35,076 nucleotides of DNA, from NCBI GenBank assembly GCA_019749855.1, contig JAIEPI010000007.1, forward strand, positions 1-35,076, in the 5' to 3' direction. Each line of letters begins with the position of its first letter. Within the stretch, counting starts at the first letter, position 1. The notes beneath the pieces are model-generated. The model was not told the origin of the DNA, searched no databases, and was given only the letters and a program-made list of their open reading frames with translations. This document shows, piece after piece, positions 19,393-27,366 of this stretch. A program made the translations under genes and the position numbers. The DNA comes from Rickettsiales bacterium (lineage in GTDB: Bacteria > Pseudomonadota > Alphaproteobacteria > Rickettsiales > UBA998).

Positions 19393-19515
19393 ATGAAAGA
19401 CATCTTACTACGTCTGTTGATTCTTTTTTTGGTGATTCTGGTCATTAGTAGCGTTGCTTTTGGCTCCATGGCGGAGGTTGGGCATATATTTTTACCTGCT
19501 GACAGGGCAGAGTAA
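19393..19515 (+). CDS. Possible small membrane protein (40 aa)
   Basis: MKDILLRLLILFLVILVISSVAFGSMAEVGHIFLPADRAE*; one hydrophobic helix; no recognised family. Confidence 0.35.
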   Translation: MKDILLRLLILFLVILVISSVAFGSMAEVGHIFLPADRAE

Positions 19516-19568
19516 AATATATTGTTTCTATATGTGGGTGTATCGCTTCGCACACTTACCTAACAAGA

Positions 19569-19598
19569 AAAGGGCCGCTCCGTGAAGAGCGGCCCTTT
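19569..19598. terminator. Bidirectional-type intrinsic terminator hairpin
   Basis: aaagggccgctc-cgtgaa-gagcggcccttt, perfect 12-bp stem with flanking A/T, immediately downstream of the pilin-like gene ending at 19618. Confidence 0.85.
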
Positions 19599-19617
19599 CG
19601 ATAATGAAGTCGTATTC

Positions 19618-20427
19618 TTAGTTGGTACGAACGCGCAGCGCACAGGCCGGAGTATTCGCAGATGCTTCAGTACTAGTGTTGTAGACAAGCGTTCCTGTAA
19701 CAACGCATACGCCAGTGGTGCCGGCAGCACCTAATGCGGCAGGTAAGTTCAAAGCTGATGCGGCCAGTGAGTCCATGGCACGGGAGGAGCCAGTAGTCGG
19801 TCTGCCATCATCCAGTTTTTGATCCAGATTAAAAGCTTCTTGTGGTGTCATTGAAGGACGCAGGACAGGCAAACCTGGTGTTGCCGACGCGCTTTCAATG
19901 CCGCCTATCTGATAGAAGTTATTTCCAGTTGCGGAATAAACCGTGATCACGTTACCACGACCTAATTTCGCTTCGGGAAGAAAAGTCTTTACCGCATCAG
20001 GGTTGGCAGGAGCGGCCGCGGCATCAGCTCCAACGGTGAAGCTGCCATCGAGCAATCCTACTAAATTGAGATCGCGCCAGACCAGCACTGTTTCGCTGTT
20101 AAGGGCCGTTGCAGCGGCGGCGCCGCCCTCGATGTAGGAATTACCATCACCACGCCCAACCGCGCCAGTGCGTGCAGCAAAGCCGAATTGTGCGGCGGCG
20201 GTGCTGGTAATATCACCGGGAAGGAAGCGATACTTATCGCGGAAGGTGTTCATGGCGGCGTTGATTTGCTCGACCTGTTTGACGGTGGAGCGGATTTCCG
20301 CACCTTTGATCATATCCTGTCCGACGAGAATACCACCGGCGATCAAGCCGATAATCACGAGAACAATGGATAATTCGATGAGTGTGAAGCCTTGAGTATG
20401 CGTAGTCTTTGCTGTGTTATTAGTCAT
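19618..20427 (-). CDS. Type IV pilin-like / prepilin-type protein
   Basis: MTNNTAKTTHTQGFTLIELSIVLVIIGLIAGGILVGQ prepilin cleavage/methylation motif. Confidence 0.92.
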   Translation of the reverse strand: MTNNTAKTTHTQGFTLIELSIVLVIIGLIAGGILVGQDMIKGAEIRSTVKQVEQINAAMNTFRDKYRFLPGDITSTAAAQFGFAARTGAVGRGDGNSYIEGGAAAATALNSETVLVWRDLNLVGLLDGSFTVGADAAAAPANPDAVKTFLPEAKLGRGNVITVYSATGNNFYQIGGIESASATPGLPVLRPSMTPQEAFNLDQKLDDGRPTTGSSRAMDSLAASALNLPAALGAAGTTGVCVVTGTLVYNTSTEASANTPACALRVRTN

Positions 20428-20452
20428 AAATCTCTCCTTTGTTAAAATGGTA

Positions 20453-20478
20453 AGCAGGCCCCCCATGGAGGGCCTGCT
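20453..20478. terminator. Hairpin between the two pilin genes
   Basis: agcaggccc-ccatggag-ggcctgct region; 9-bp stem agcaggccc / gggcctgct between tandem paralogs. Confidence 0.65.
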
Positions 20479-20485
20479 AAACTTT

Positions 20486-21277
20486 CTAGTTGGTACGGAT
20501 GCGCAGACTGCAAGCCACCGTATTGGCAAGCGCCTCCGTGGTCGAATTGTAGTTCGAAGCTGGCAATACAGCGGCTACGCAGGCATCTGCCGCTGCCGGC
20601 GCCAGGTTCAGTGTTGTAGCGGTGGTCATTGCACGAGAAGACCCTGTCATTGGTTTGCCGTCATCTAGTTTTTGATCAATGTTAAATGCTTCCTGTGGCG
20701 TCAGTGCCGCCGCGAGCGTGGGCACGCCAGCAGCAGACAAAGCGGTTACGCCGGCAATTTGATAGAAATTAGAGCCTTGCGCAGTATAGACAGTAATCAG
20801 GTTACCACGGCCGAGCTTGGCTTCAGGCAGAAAGGTCTTCACGACATCAGGGGTGGTCGCTACCGCAGCCGCGTCAGTGGCAACCGTGAAGGACCCATCA
20901 AGCAATCCAATAAAATTGAGATCGCGCCAGACGAGGGCGGTTTCACTGTTTACAGCCGTTGCAGCGGCGGCTCCGCCTTCAATGTAGGAATTGCCATCAC
21001 CATGACCAGTGGTTCCTGCGCGTGTAACAAAGCCAAATTGTGTGGCGGCGGTGCCGGTGATATCACCCGGCAGAAAGCGGTATTTATCGCGGAAGGTGTT
21101 CATTGCGGCATTGATTTGCTCAATCTGTTTGACGGTGGAGCGGATTTCCGCCCCTTTAATCATATCCTGCCCAACGAGAATACCACCGGCGATCAAGCCG
21201 ATAATCACGAGGACGATGGATAATTCGATGAGTGTGAAGCCTGATTTAGAGGCATTATGTGTTGGTGGTGGTGTCAT
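20486..21277 (-). CDS. Type IV pilin-like / prepilin-type protein, paralog of the adjacent gene
   Basis: MTPPPTHNASKSGFTLIELSIVLVIIGLIAGGILVGQDMIKGAEIRSTVKQIEQINAAMNTFRDKYRFLPGDIT is near identical to the neighbour in its N-terminal half. Confidence 0.92.
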   Translation of the reverse strand: MTPPPTHNASKSGFTLIELSIVLVIIGLIAGGILVGQDMIKGAEIRSTVKQIEQINAAMNTFRDKYRFLPGDITGTAATQFGFVTRAGTTGHGDGNSYIEGGAAAATAVNSETALVWRDLNFIGLLDGSFTVATDAAAVATTPDVVKTFLPEAKLGRGNLITVYTAQGSNFYQIAGVTALSAAGVPTLAAALTPQEAFNIDQKLDDGKPMTGSSRAMTTATTLNLAPAAADACVAAVLPASNYNSTTEALANTVACSLRIRTN

Positions 21278-21523
21278 GGTTTGCTCCTCAGCTAAAAATT
21301 TTTTATTAAAACGCACTTCAATGAATTCGATATAGGTGACTCAACTTATGCACCGCAAAAATTAAAAAACTCTTAATTGGTTGTGGGCTAGGCTGCTCAA
21401 ACTAATGTTTTTTATAATATGATGAATGTTTATTTCAGGCTAATCACCTGCATTGACTTAACAACCCTTGTTGAGCAGGCAATGACGGTATATAAGAAAC
21501 CCCTTATTTGTAAGGAGACGTAA

Positions 21524-22285
21524 ATGCACGACACATCTGCCGCCCAATCCCGCTACCTATTCATTGCTGGTAGTGGTGGTATTGCAATGGAAACAGCACA
21601 TGTTTTGCAAGCCAAGGGCGCACGGCTATTCATCACAGGCCGTGACCAGTCTCGTCTAGCGACGTCCGCCTCAGCGCTAGGCAATATTGCCCATTGCATC
21701 TGTGATGCCAGCTCGTTTGAATCGGTGGATCAGGCATTTGAGGCTGCCAATGCAGAATTGGGCGGATTAGACGGCGTGGTATGTTTTGCTGGCTCATTGC
21801 TGTTAAAGCCAGCGCATCTTACCTCGGAAGCGGAGTTTGATCTCACCGTCGCGGCGAATCTTAAGGCGGCATTTGCCACTGTTCGCTCAGCGGGAAAATA
21901 TCTAGGGCGTGACGGTGGCTCAGTGGTGCTGATGTCCTCCACGGCGGCCCTGCACGGGTTGGCTAACCATGAGGCGATTGCAGCAGTGAAAGCGGGGATT
22001 GTGGGATTAGCGCAATCAGCGGCGGCAACCTACGCTAACAGTAACATCCGTGTGAACGCAGTAGCGCCAGGTCTCACGCTAACGCCACTCACCGCCGCAT
22101 TGACCGCCAGTGACGCATCCCGCAAGGTATCACAGGCGATGCACCCGCTGGGGCGATTGGGGCAGCCACATCATATCGCCTCGGCAGTCGCATGGCTGCT
22201 GGATCCCGCCAATGACTGGACCACCGGACAAGTGCTGGCCGTCGATGGTGGATTGAGTCGCGCCATGCCAAAGTTTAAAGCATAG
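21524..22285 (+). CDS. SDR family oxidoreductase
   Basis: Rossmann fold, VVLMSSTAALHGLANHEAIAAVKAGIVGLAQSAAATYANSNIRVNAVAPGLTLTPLT, C-terminal GQVLAVDGGLS. Confidence 0.92.
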   Translation: MHDTSAAQSRYLFIAGSGGIAMETAHVLQAKGARLFITGRDQSRLATSASALGNIAHCICDASSFESVDQAFEAANAELGGLDGVVCFAGSLLLKPAHLTSEAEFDLTVAANLKAAFATVRSAGKYLGRDGGSVVLMSSTAALHGLANHEAIAAVKAGIVGLAQSAAATYANSNIRVNAVAPGLTLTPLTAALTASDASRKVSQAMHPLGRLGQPHHIASAVAWLLDPANDWTTGQVLAVDGGLSRAMPKFKA

Positions 22286-22300
22286 GCAGCCAGCCACCAT

Positions 22301-22603
22301 TCAGCGCCCCATACCACCACCACCTGCGGTTCCGGCAAAGCGGTTCCAGCGATCTCGCGCCATATTTTTCTTACCCGTCAGCTTGTTACGTACCTCTTGC
22401 GTGCGCGCGCTCCAAACCGGCGTGTCGGATTCCTCTGGTGGGGGAGGTGGCGCCTGATTCTGTGCTTCGCGCGTGGCATCCACTGTCTGCTGATGTTGTT
22501 CAGCATGCTGAAAAATAAGCTGATTACGCCTATTACGCTCATGAATGAGGCGGAGTCTTTGTTTGCGATCCAAAAAGGCATCCTGCCGGTTACAATGAAA
22601 CAC
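22301..22603 (-). CDS. Hypothetical protein
   Basis: 100-aa ORF, basic and proline-rich, co-oriented with the small ORF immediately upstream. Confidence 0.5.
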   Translation of the reverse strand: MFHCNRQDAFLDRKQRLRLIHERNRRNQLIFQHAEQHQQTVDATREAQNQAPPPPPEESDTPVWSARTQEVRNKLTGKKNMARDRWNRFAGTAGGGGMGR

Positions 22604-22621
22604 TACTCGATTCGCGTGACA

Positions 22622-22777
22622 TTACGATGACGATTTCGTCGATGCACCCTGTTTTTTTCGCCGCGTCAGGTTAGCGCGCAATTGTTTTTGCAGTTGTGCT
22701 CGTCGGCTGGTGTGCGCTAAAGGCGTTTTGCCGTCATCCATTTTTTCCGGCGCGGCGGCAGTGATTTCCTCGGTCAT
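22622..22777 (-). CDS. Hypothetical small basic protein (51 aa, not in supplied ORF track)
   Basis: MTEEITAAAPEKMDDGKTPLAHTSRRAQLQKQLRANLTRRKKQGASTKSS...*; compact spacing to 22301-22603. Confidence 0.5.
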   Translation of the reverse strand: MTEEITAAAPEKMDDGKTPLAHTSRRAQLQKQLRANLTRRKKQGASTKSSS

Positions 22778-22967
22778 GCTGGCTCCAAATCAAGGCTTGC
22801 CAAGCCCTAAGTGATATGGCAAATTGCGCCACCTTTGGGTGGTGGCTGCTGGCGAATCTACGTGTTCACTAGGTGATTCAGTGGGATTTGGCAAGCATAA
22901 CGCAGCAGCATGTGTCATCCGAACGAGCATTAAGGCAAGGTCGGACATTGTTTCCACCTGTCACGAT

Positions 22968-23042
22968 GCCGCTGTAGCTCAGTGGTAGAGCACGTCATTG
23001 GTAATGACGGGGTCGGAAGTTCGATTCTTCTCAGCGGCACCA
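22968..23042 (+). tRNA. tRNA-Thr (anticodon GGT), CCA encoded
   Basis: GCCGCTGTAGCTCAGTGGTAGAGCACGTCATTGGTAATGACGGGGTCGGAAGTTCGATTCTTCTCAGCGGCACCA; full cloverleaf. Confidence 0.96.
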
Positions 23043-23044
23043 TT
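22995..23044 (+). repeat. attL (within the intact tRNA-Thr)
   Basis: tcattggtaatgacggggtcggaagttcgattcttctcagcggcaccatt, identical to 33240-33289. Confidence 0.95.
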
Positions 23045-23100
23045 CCATTTCAGCAACTTAGATAGTTCTTTTCCATTGATTTCACTAAGTGTGATTTTAT

Positions 23101-23119
23101 TAGTCATAATATAGTCATA
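23101..23119 (+). promoter_or_regulatory. Candidate integrase arm site, left (tagtcataatatagtcata)
   Basis: Paired TAGTCATA motif, repeated at 33093-33111 near the right end in the same orientation. Confidence 0.6.
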
Positions 23120-23209
23120 GAACTCACATAAGCGTGTTAATCAATATAAATCAGTAAGATTGGGTGCTGCTTAATTCAGTATGTCTTGTAAAAAAAATAT
23201 CTCAGAAAT

Positions 23210-23238
23210 TAGACATAACAAGCGTTTTATTGTATAAT
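23210..23238 (+). promoter_or_regulatory. Sigma70-type promoter
   Basis: TAGACA, 17-nt spacer, TATAAT. Confidence 0.65.
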
Positions 23239-23254
23239 TAGTACATCACAAAGA

Positions 23255-23365
23255 GTGATACACGAGCAGTTTCTCCATGCTGTTTATGACCCCTCTAAAA
23301 TCTTAGATTTTAGCGAAAAGGTAGTTCAAGAAATTGAGCAACCAAGGGTCTATTGTGCTTTTTAA
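23255..23365 (+). CDS. Possible small protein (36 aa, GTG start)
   Basis: MIHEQFLHAVYDPSKILDFSEKVVQEIEQPRVYCAF* just downstream of the promoter; no family recognised. Confidence 0.3.
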   Translation: MIHEQFLHAVYDPSKILDFSEKVVQEIEQPRVYCAF

Positions 23366-23387
23366 TCAACAAATCAGAAGGTAATTT

Positions 23388-23567
23388 ATGACTGAAATAA
23401 TCTATCTAAAAGAAAAAGATGTAGCACTACATCTAAATGTATCTGTGAAGAAACTTCAAAAAGACAGGCAACTGCAACAAGGTCTGCCATGCTATAAATT
23501 TGGACGTAGCATTCTCTATAATTCAGACGAAATCAAAAGTTATATGGCATCCCAAAGAGCTTTCTAG
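23388..23567 (+). CDS. AlpA/excisionase-like HTH protein (59 aa, not in supplied ORF track)
   Basis: MTEIIYLKEKDVALHLNVSVKKLQKDRQLQQGLPCYKFGRSILYNSDEIKSYMASQRAF* fits the HTH_17 pattern. Confidence 0.75.
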   Translation: MTEIIYLKEKDVALHLNVSVKKLQKDRQLQQGLPCYKFGRSILYNSDEIKSYMASQRAF

Positions 23568-23683
23568 TTCGAATTCATACTAGAAAATTTAAGACTGGAG
23601 TCGATCTGAATATATTTAAAAAATATAAAGCTTTAATGTCTAAAAAATAGAGAAAATCTGAAATAAAGCGGAATTTGTCTGAC

Positions 23684-23712
23684 TCTCCATACTAAATAAT
23701 AACGTATGGAGA
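23684..23712. promoter_or_regulatory. Inverted repeat, candidate operator upstream of the second HTH gene
   Basis: tctccatac-N11-gtatggaga, perfect 9-bp arms. Confidence 0.5.
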
Positions 23713-23921
23713 TAAACAGAAGCATGGGCTTTACCGCGATATTACTAGATGAGCGTCAAGTCGCTGCTTGTCTACAAATCTCAATTTCAAAACTTCGTGC
23801 TGACCGACGTAACGAGAAAGGATTGCCGTTCATCAAGATCGGCAAATCTGTACGTTATCGTCCGCAGGACATCGAATTATTTTTAAAAAAACATGCCCAC
23901 AAACACAAGGAACAAAAATGA
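23706..23921 (+). CDS. AlpA/MerR-like HTH (excisionase family) protein
   Basis: LLDERQVAACLQISISKLRADRRNEKGLPFIKIGKSVRYRPQDIELFLKKH; start may be 23724. Confidence 0.82.
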   Translation: MEINRSMGFTAILLDERQVAACLQISISKLRADRRNEKGLPFIKIGKSVRYRPQDIELFLKKHAHKHKEQK

Positions 23922-24485
23922 ATGACTACTGCCTATAATTACATGAGATCGCAAAACCGTTCCCTTCAATCTAGATATCTCTTAAACGAATTTCGATCAT
24001 ATATTGAAAACGAATTTCAACCAAATTATTGGGTCACCTGGCAACCAAATATGACAGGTTGGATGATGACTAAGAAAAGATTGGAAAGTCAGTCAGAGAA
24101 AGAGACTATCGATGGAATGAGAGAAATGATGCGAACGTTTCATTACCTGATTGATCGAGAACTTGTCGGACGCAATTTTCATAAGAAGAAAAATCGTCCA
24201 AGACGCACTGATTTCTATGCAATGCCAGAGAAAGTTTTTTCTACTCCTCATTGTCACGGATTCGTGAACATTAAAGAACGACCAGACGATTTTCCTGCCA
24301 TCGCTGAAGCTGCGTGGAAGAAAGTGACGCAGGGGCATGGATCATTAGAGATTGTTCCTGTTATTCTCGGAAGCGTCGATGCCCGCAAAATGGTTTCATA
24401 CTCTTTTAAAACCTACAGAAGTTTCAACTTCTGTGATGACTGGGAAAAAAAGATCATTTTCTCAGGCGACAACATTACGTCTTAG
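23922..24485 (+). CDS. HUH-endonuclease-like protein (candidate replication initiator or nickase)
   Basis: NYWVTWQPN (candidate motif 1), PHCHGFVNI (HxH motif 2), KMVSYSFKTY (candidate catalytic Tyr motif); directly abuts the HTH gene. Confidence 0.6.
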   Translation: MTTAYNYMRSQNRSLQSRYLLNEFRSYIENEFQPNYWVTWQPNMTGWMMTKKRLESQSEKETIDGMREMMRTFHYLIDRELVGRNFHKKKNRPRRTDFYAMPEKVFSTPHCHGFVNIKERPDDFPAIAEAAWKKVTQGHGSLEIVPVILGSVDARKMVSYSFKTYRSFNFCDDWEKKIIFSGDNITS

Positions 24486-24512
24486 TCTAGCGCTTACTAA
24501 GACAGCTTAAAC

Positions 24513-24536
24513 CTCAAGCTCTCCGGAGAGCTTGAG
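24513..24536. repeat. Perfect 24-bp palindrome
   Basis: CTCAAGCTCTCC|GGAGAGCTTGAG, 28 bp past the HUH gene stop. Confidence 0.9.
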
Positions 24537-25109
24537 TAGCTTCATCATCGCACATGTTTATGTGCTATCTTTGCAGTAAAATAATACCGATGGCTTCCCT
24601 CGGAACCCTTTTCTGCGAACGAATATTCTATGAACTCGTTTCAAAGTGATTTTGATGTTCCAGTTACGACTGTGAGCAATATTTTGTTATGGATAAAATC
24701 TAGAAAGATACTAAACAATATGCTGCTAAACATACTTAATATTATCAAAAGAATTCATTCTGGTTACTAGATTCCTGTAAGAACAATCATAAATTATTCA
24801 ATTGTGATGCCAATGAATGATAGATTCCAGATAAATATAGTAAATCCAACTGTTCATACGAATAGATGAAAACGGTTTTTATTAAAAGTAACCGATATAT
24901 AATTACATGAAAAAATAATCGCTGTTATCAAATATGCTTAAAAGATCAGTTTTAAGTCTAGATTTGTTTAAACCTTACCGGACTAGAAAGCTTAGATAAG
25001 AATTAGAACTTTCAAGTGATCATATTTGACGTTTTATTATAACTGCCAGTAAAAGTAGAATTAGAATATCATCTGTAATCTAGTGTAGAACGATTCCGAT
25101 ATACGAACC

Positions 25110-25331
25110 TCATAGCAGATCATTAAATTGATCGATTGCAGCATTAGGACTTCTCATCCATTCACTTCTAAAGTTATCCATGTTCTTAGTCGCTTGATTT
25201 AGTTTTTCATTGTGAATAGCGATAGCCTGTTTCATACGATGATAAATAATTCGTCCTTCACCAAACGTTTTATCATCAATCAAAGAGTTATTGCTTCCTT
25301 CAACCAAGTCTTCCCAAAGCATCTGATTCAT
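25110..25331 (-). CDS. Hypothetical protein (73 aa)
   Basis: MNQMLWEDLVEGSNNSLIDDKTFGEGRIIYHRMKQAIAIHNEKLNQATKNMDNFRSEWMRSPNAAIDQFNDLL; divergent from the XRE gene. Confidence 0.5.
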   Translation of the reverse strand: MNQMLWEDLVEGSNNSLIDDKTFGEGRIIYHRMKQAIAIHNEKLNQATKNMDNFRSEWMRSPNAAIDQFNDLL

Positions 25332-25422
25332 AATAATTAATTCCTTTGTTTTTGATATTTAAAAAATAGCCAATCATCTCAGCCATTATAATTGCGGCTA
25401 ACATACTTGCAGAGATTTGATG

Positions 25423-25434
25423 AGTCAAACGACT
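25423..25434. promoter_or_regulatory. Short inverted repeat AGTC-AAAC-GACT, candidate operator for the XRE regulator
   Basis: 15 bp upstream of the XRE ATG; GACT/AGTC half-sites resemble those of R-M C-boxes. Confidence 0.35.
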
Positions 25435-25449
25435 TAGCATGTCTACATA

Positions 25450-25680
25450 ATGCAAGATGATAAAATATTTTCAGTAGCCTTGATTGAAACCCTCAAGCGT
25501 GAGCGTAAGGAACGTGGCTTAAGCCATGAGAAGTTAGCTAAGCTTGCTGGACTCTCTCGTCAGGCAATCGGGGTAATTGAATCAGGTAAAATCAATCCCA
25601 CAATGCAGACTGTCTACAAACTAGTGACTGCAATGGACATGAAGCTTGATGATTTCGTGAAGAGAATGAAAATCGGCTGA
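25450..25680 (+). CDS. XRE family transcriptional regulator (possible R-M controller)
   Basis: ALIETLKRERKERGLSHEKLAKLAGLSRQAIGVIESGKINPTMQTVYKLVTAM HTH_3; upstream of methyltransferase. Confidence 0.88.
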   Translation: MQDDKIFSVALIETLKRERKERGLSHEKLAKLAGLSRQAIGVIESGKINPTMQTVYKLVTAMDMKLDDFVKRMKIG

Positions 25681-25865
25681 AAGCTAACAAAGCATCCATC
25701 CACAAAACTTTTTAGAACACAAGTTCTTTGTATTTCCTTATCATGATACTTTATTGTCAAATTAGTTATTTCATTGGATTCAACTATACATTGTAAGCAC
25801 TAGCCGAGTTTTTGTTATTATTAAAAGAATAATAAAACCCTGGACATAACAAAATTTATACCTTA

Positions 25866-27362
25866 ATGACAAAGGTCATGAAGTATATTGACCTGTTCGC
25901 TGGATGTGGCGGCTTATCACTGGGACTTGAAAAAGCGGGTTTCGAGTTGGTATGCGCCGTGGAAAAATCCCCGATGGCTGCAGAAACATTTTATCATAAT
26001 TTTATTCGACGAATTCGTTCAGATAGTGAGTGGAAATCATACATCAACAATCCGATTGAAGAGCAATTCAGCCAAAAGCTGATTGTTAATGAAGTTGGTG
26101 AGGTGCTCAAAAATCCCTACATTATGGATAGCTTAGAGAGCGAGGGCATAGACCTTATTGCTGGCGGTCCACCATGTCAGGGATTTTCAATGGCAGGGCG
26201 CAGGGATCCCAATGATATTCGAAATCTTCTGCCGTGGCAGTTTTTAGAAATGGTGGAAAGAATACACCCTAAAGCTGTCTTAATTGAAAATGTGCTAGGT
26301 ATTAAACAAGATTTTAATAAGCATGGAGAAAAAGCCCCGATTGAGCAAATTAAGTCGGCGTTAAGTGACCTTTGGCCAGGATATGTCACACAGTTGATTG
26401 AAGTAAATGCCATGCACTTTGGCGTACCTCAACATAGACCGCGAGTTATGATTCTTGGTTTGCGCTCCGATATTGCAGCTAAGCTAGACATTGTTACGTG
26501 GGAAGGTTTTTGGAAATCCGCTTTTGATATTGACCCGCCAGCAGTGAAGCGGCAACGACCCACTCTTGCACCAGTCGCTACTTTCAAGAAACCGCGCACT
26601 GTTCGTGATGCGCTATGGGATTTCAAAAACGGTAAATACTTAGCTGCGGCGACAGATAAGCGATATGACGATATAGGTGCTGAATATGCCAAACTGATGC
26701 GTGGAGATCGTAGTTGGATGACAGAGGCAATCAGAGGGGATAACTCTGGCAAAACACCATATAACCAGAGCTTCCGAAAGCACGCGGAGCATATTGAAGA
26801 ACGATTCCGCTTATACCAGATTTTCAACCAATATGGTGTACCAGTTAGAATTTTCAACTTGGCTGCGGATGATTCCATAGCATTGGTAGAAAAAAAGCGG
26901 CTGGTTTGCGCTGAGTTAGTCAAAATAAAGCTGCCAGCAAAGGCACCGGATGGGAAAGTTTTAGCCAAAAACATGGATGATTTGTTTGAGAAGGTTATGC
27001 GCCTTACCACAAAGAAGCACAGCCAGCGTCCATTAAAATGGGATATACCATCGCCTACCGTACTTTCATTGCCCGACGATTTTGTTCACCCGATTGAGCC
27101 GCGCACAATGACGGTTCGTGAAATGGCGCGTCTGCAATCATTCCCAGATAGTTTTATATTCAGAGCAAAGGAAACGACTGGAAGTTTACGCCGTAGGTTT
27201 GAAGTGCCACAGTACACGCAAGTAGGCAATGCAGTGCCGCCGCTACTGGCGGAAGCGGTGGGCAATAAAATATCTGAGTTGCTCAATAAAGCTAATAATG
27301 CCATTAAATCTAGCGTCAGAACTCATCGAGTTGAAGGGCAAAAGAAGAAAAAAGCGAGCTAG
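25866..27362 (+). CDS. DNA (cytosine-5-)-methyltransferase
   Basis: YIDLFAGCGGLSLGLEKAGF, GGPPCQGFSMAGRRD (catalytic PCQ), LIENVLG, QHRPRVMILG, C-terminal YTQVGNAVPPLLAEAVG. Confidence 0.96.
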   Translation: MTKVMKYIDLFAGCGGLSLGLEKAGFELVCAVEKSPMAAETFYHNFIRRIRSDSEWKSYINNPIEEQFSQKLIVNEVGEVLKNPYIMDSLESEGIDLIAGGPPCQGFSMAGRRDPNDIRNLLPWQFLEMVERIHPKAVLIENVLGIKQDFNKHGEKAPIEQIKSALSDLWPGYVTQLIEVNAMHFGVPQHRPRVMILGLRSDIAAKLDIVTWEGFWKSAFDIDPPAVKRQRPTLAPVATFKKPRTVRDALWDFKNGKYLAAATDKRYDDIGAEYAKLMRGDRSWMTEAIRGDNSGKTPYNQSFRKHAEHIEERFRLYQIFNQYGVPVRIFNLAADDSIALVEKKRLVCAELVKIKLPAKAPDGKVLAKNMDDLFEKVMRLTTKKHSQRPLKWDIPSPTVLSLPDDFVHPIEPRTMTVREMARLQSFPDSFIFRAKETTGSLRRRFEVPQYTQVGNAVPPLLAEAVGNKISELLNKANNAIKSSVRTHRVEGQKKKKAS

Positions 27363-27366
27363 CAAA

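Noticed and set aside
20672-21223. Plus-strand ORF of 183 aa over the pilin gene
   Set aside because: Antisense shadow of the prepilin CDS, and a similar shadow ORF occurs in its paralog.
23922-24485. IS200/IS605 TnpA-type transposase
   Set aside because: The motif order and length could superficially fit, but no flanking IS ends, TnpB or typical TnpA signature were seen; a Rep-like HUH protein is more likely.
26429-27010. Minus-strand ORF of 193 aa
   Set aside because: Antisense to the clear C5 methyltransferase frame; no motif.
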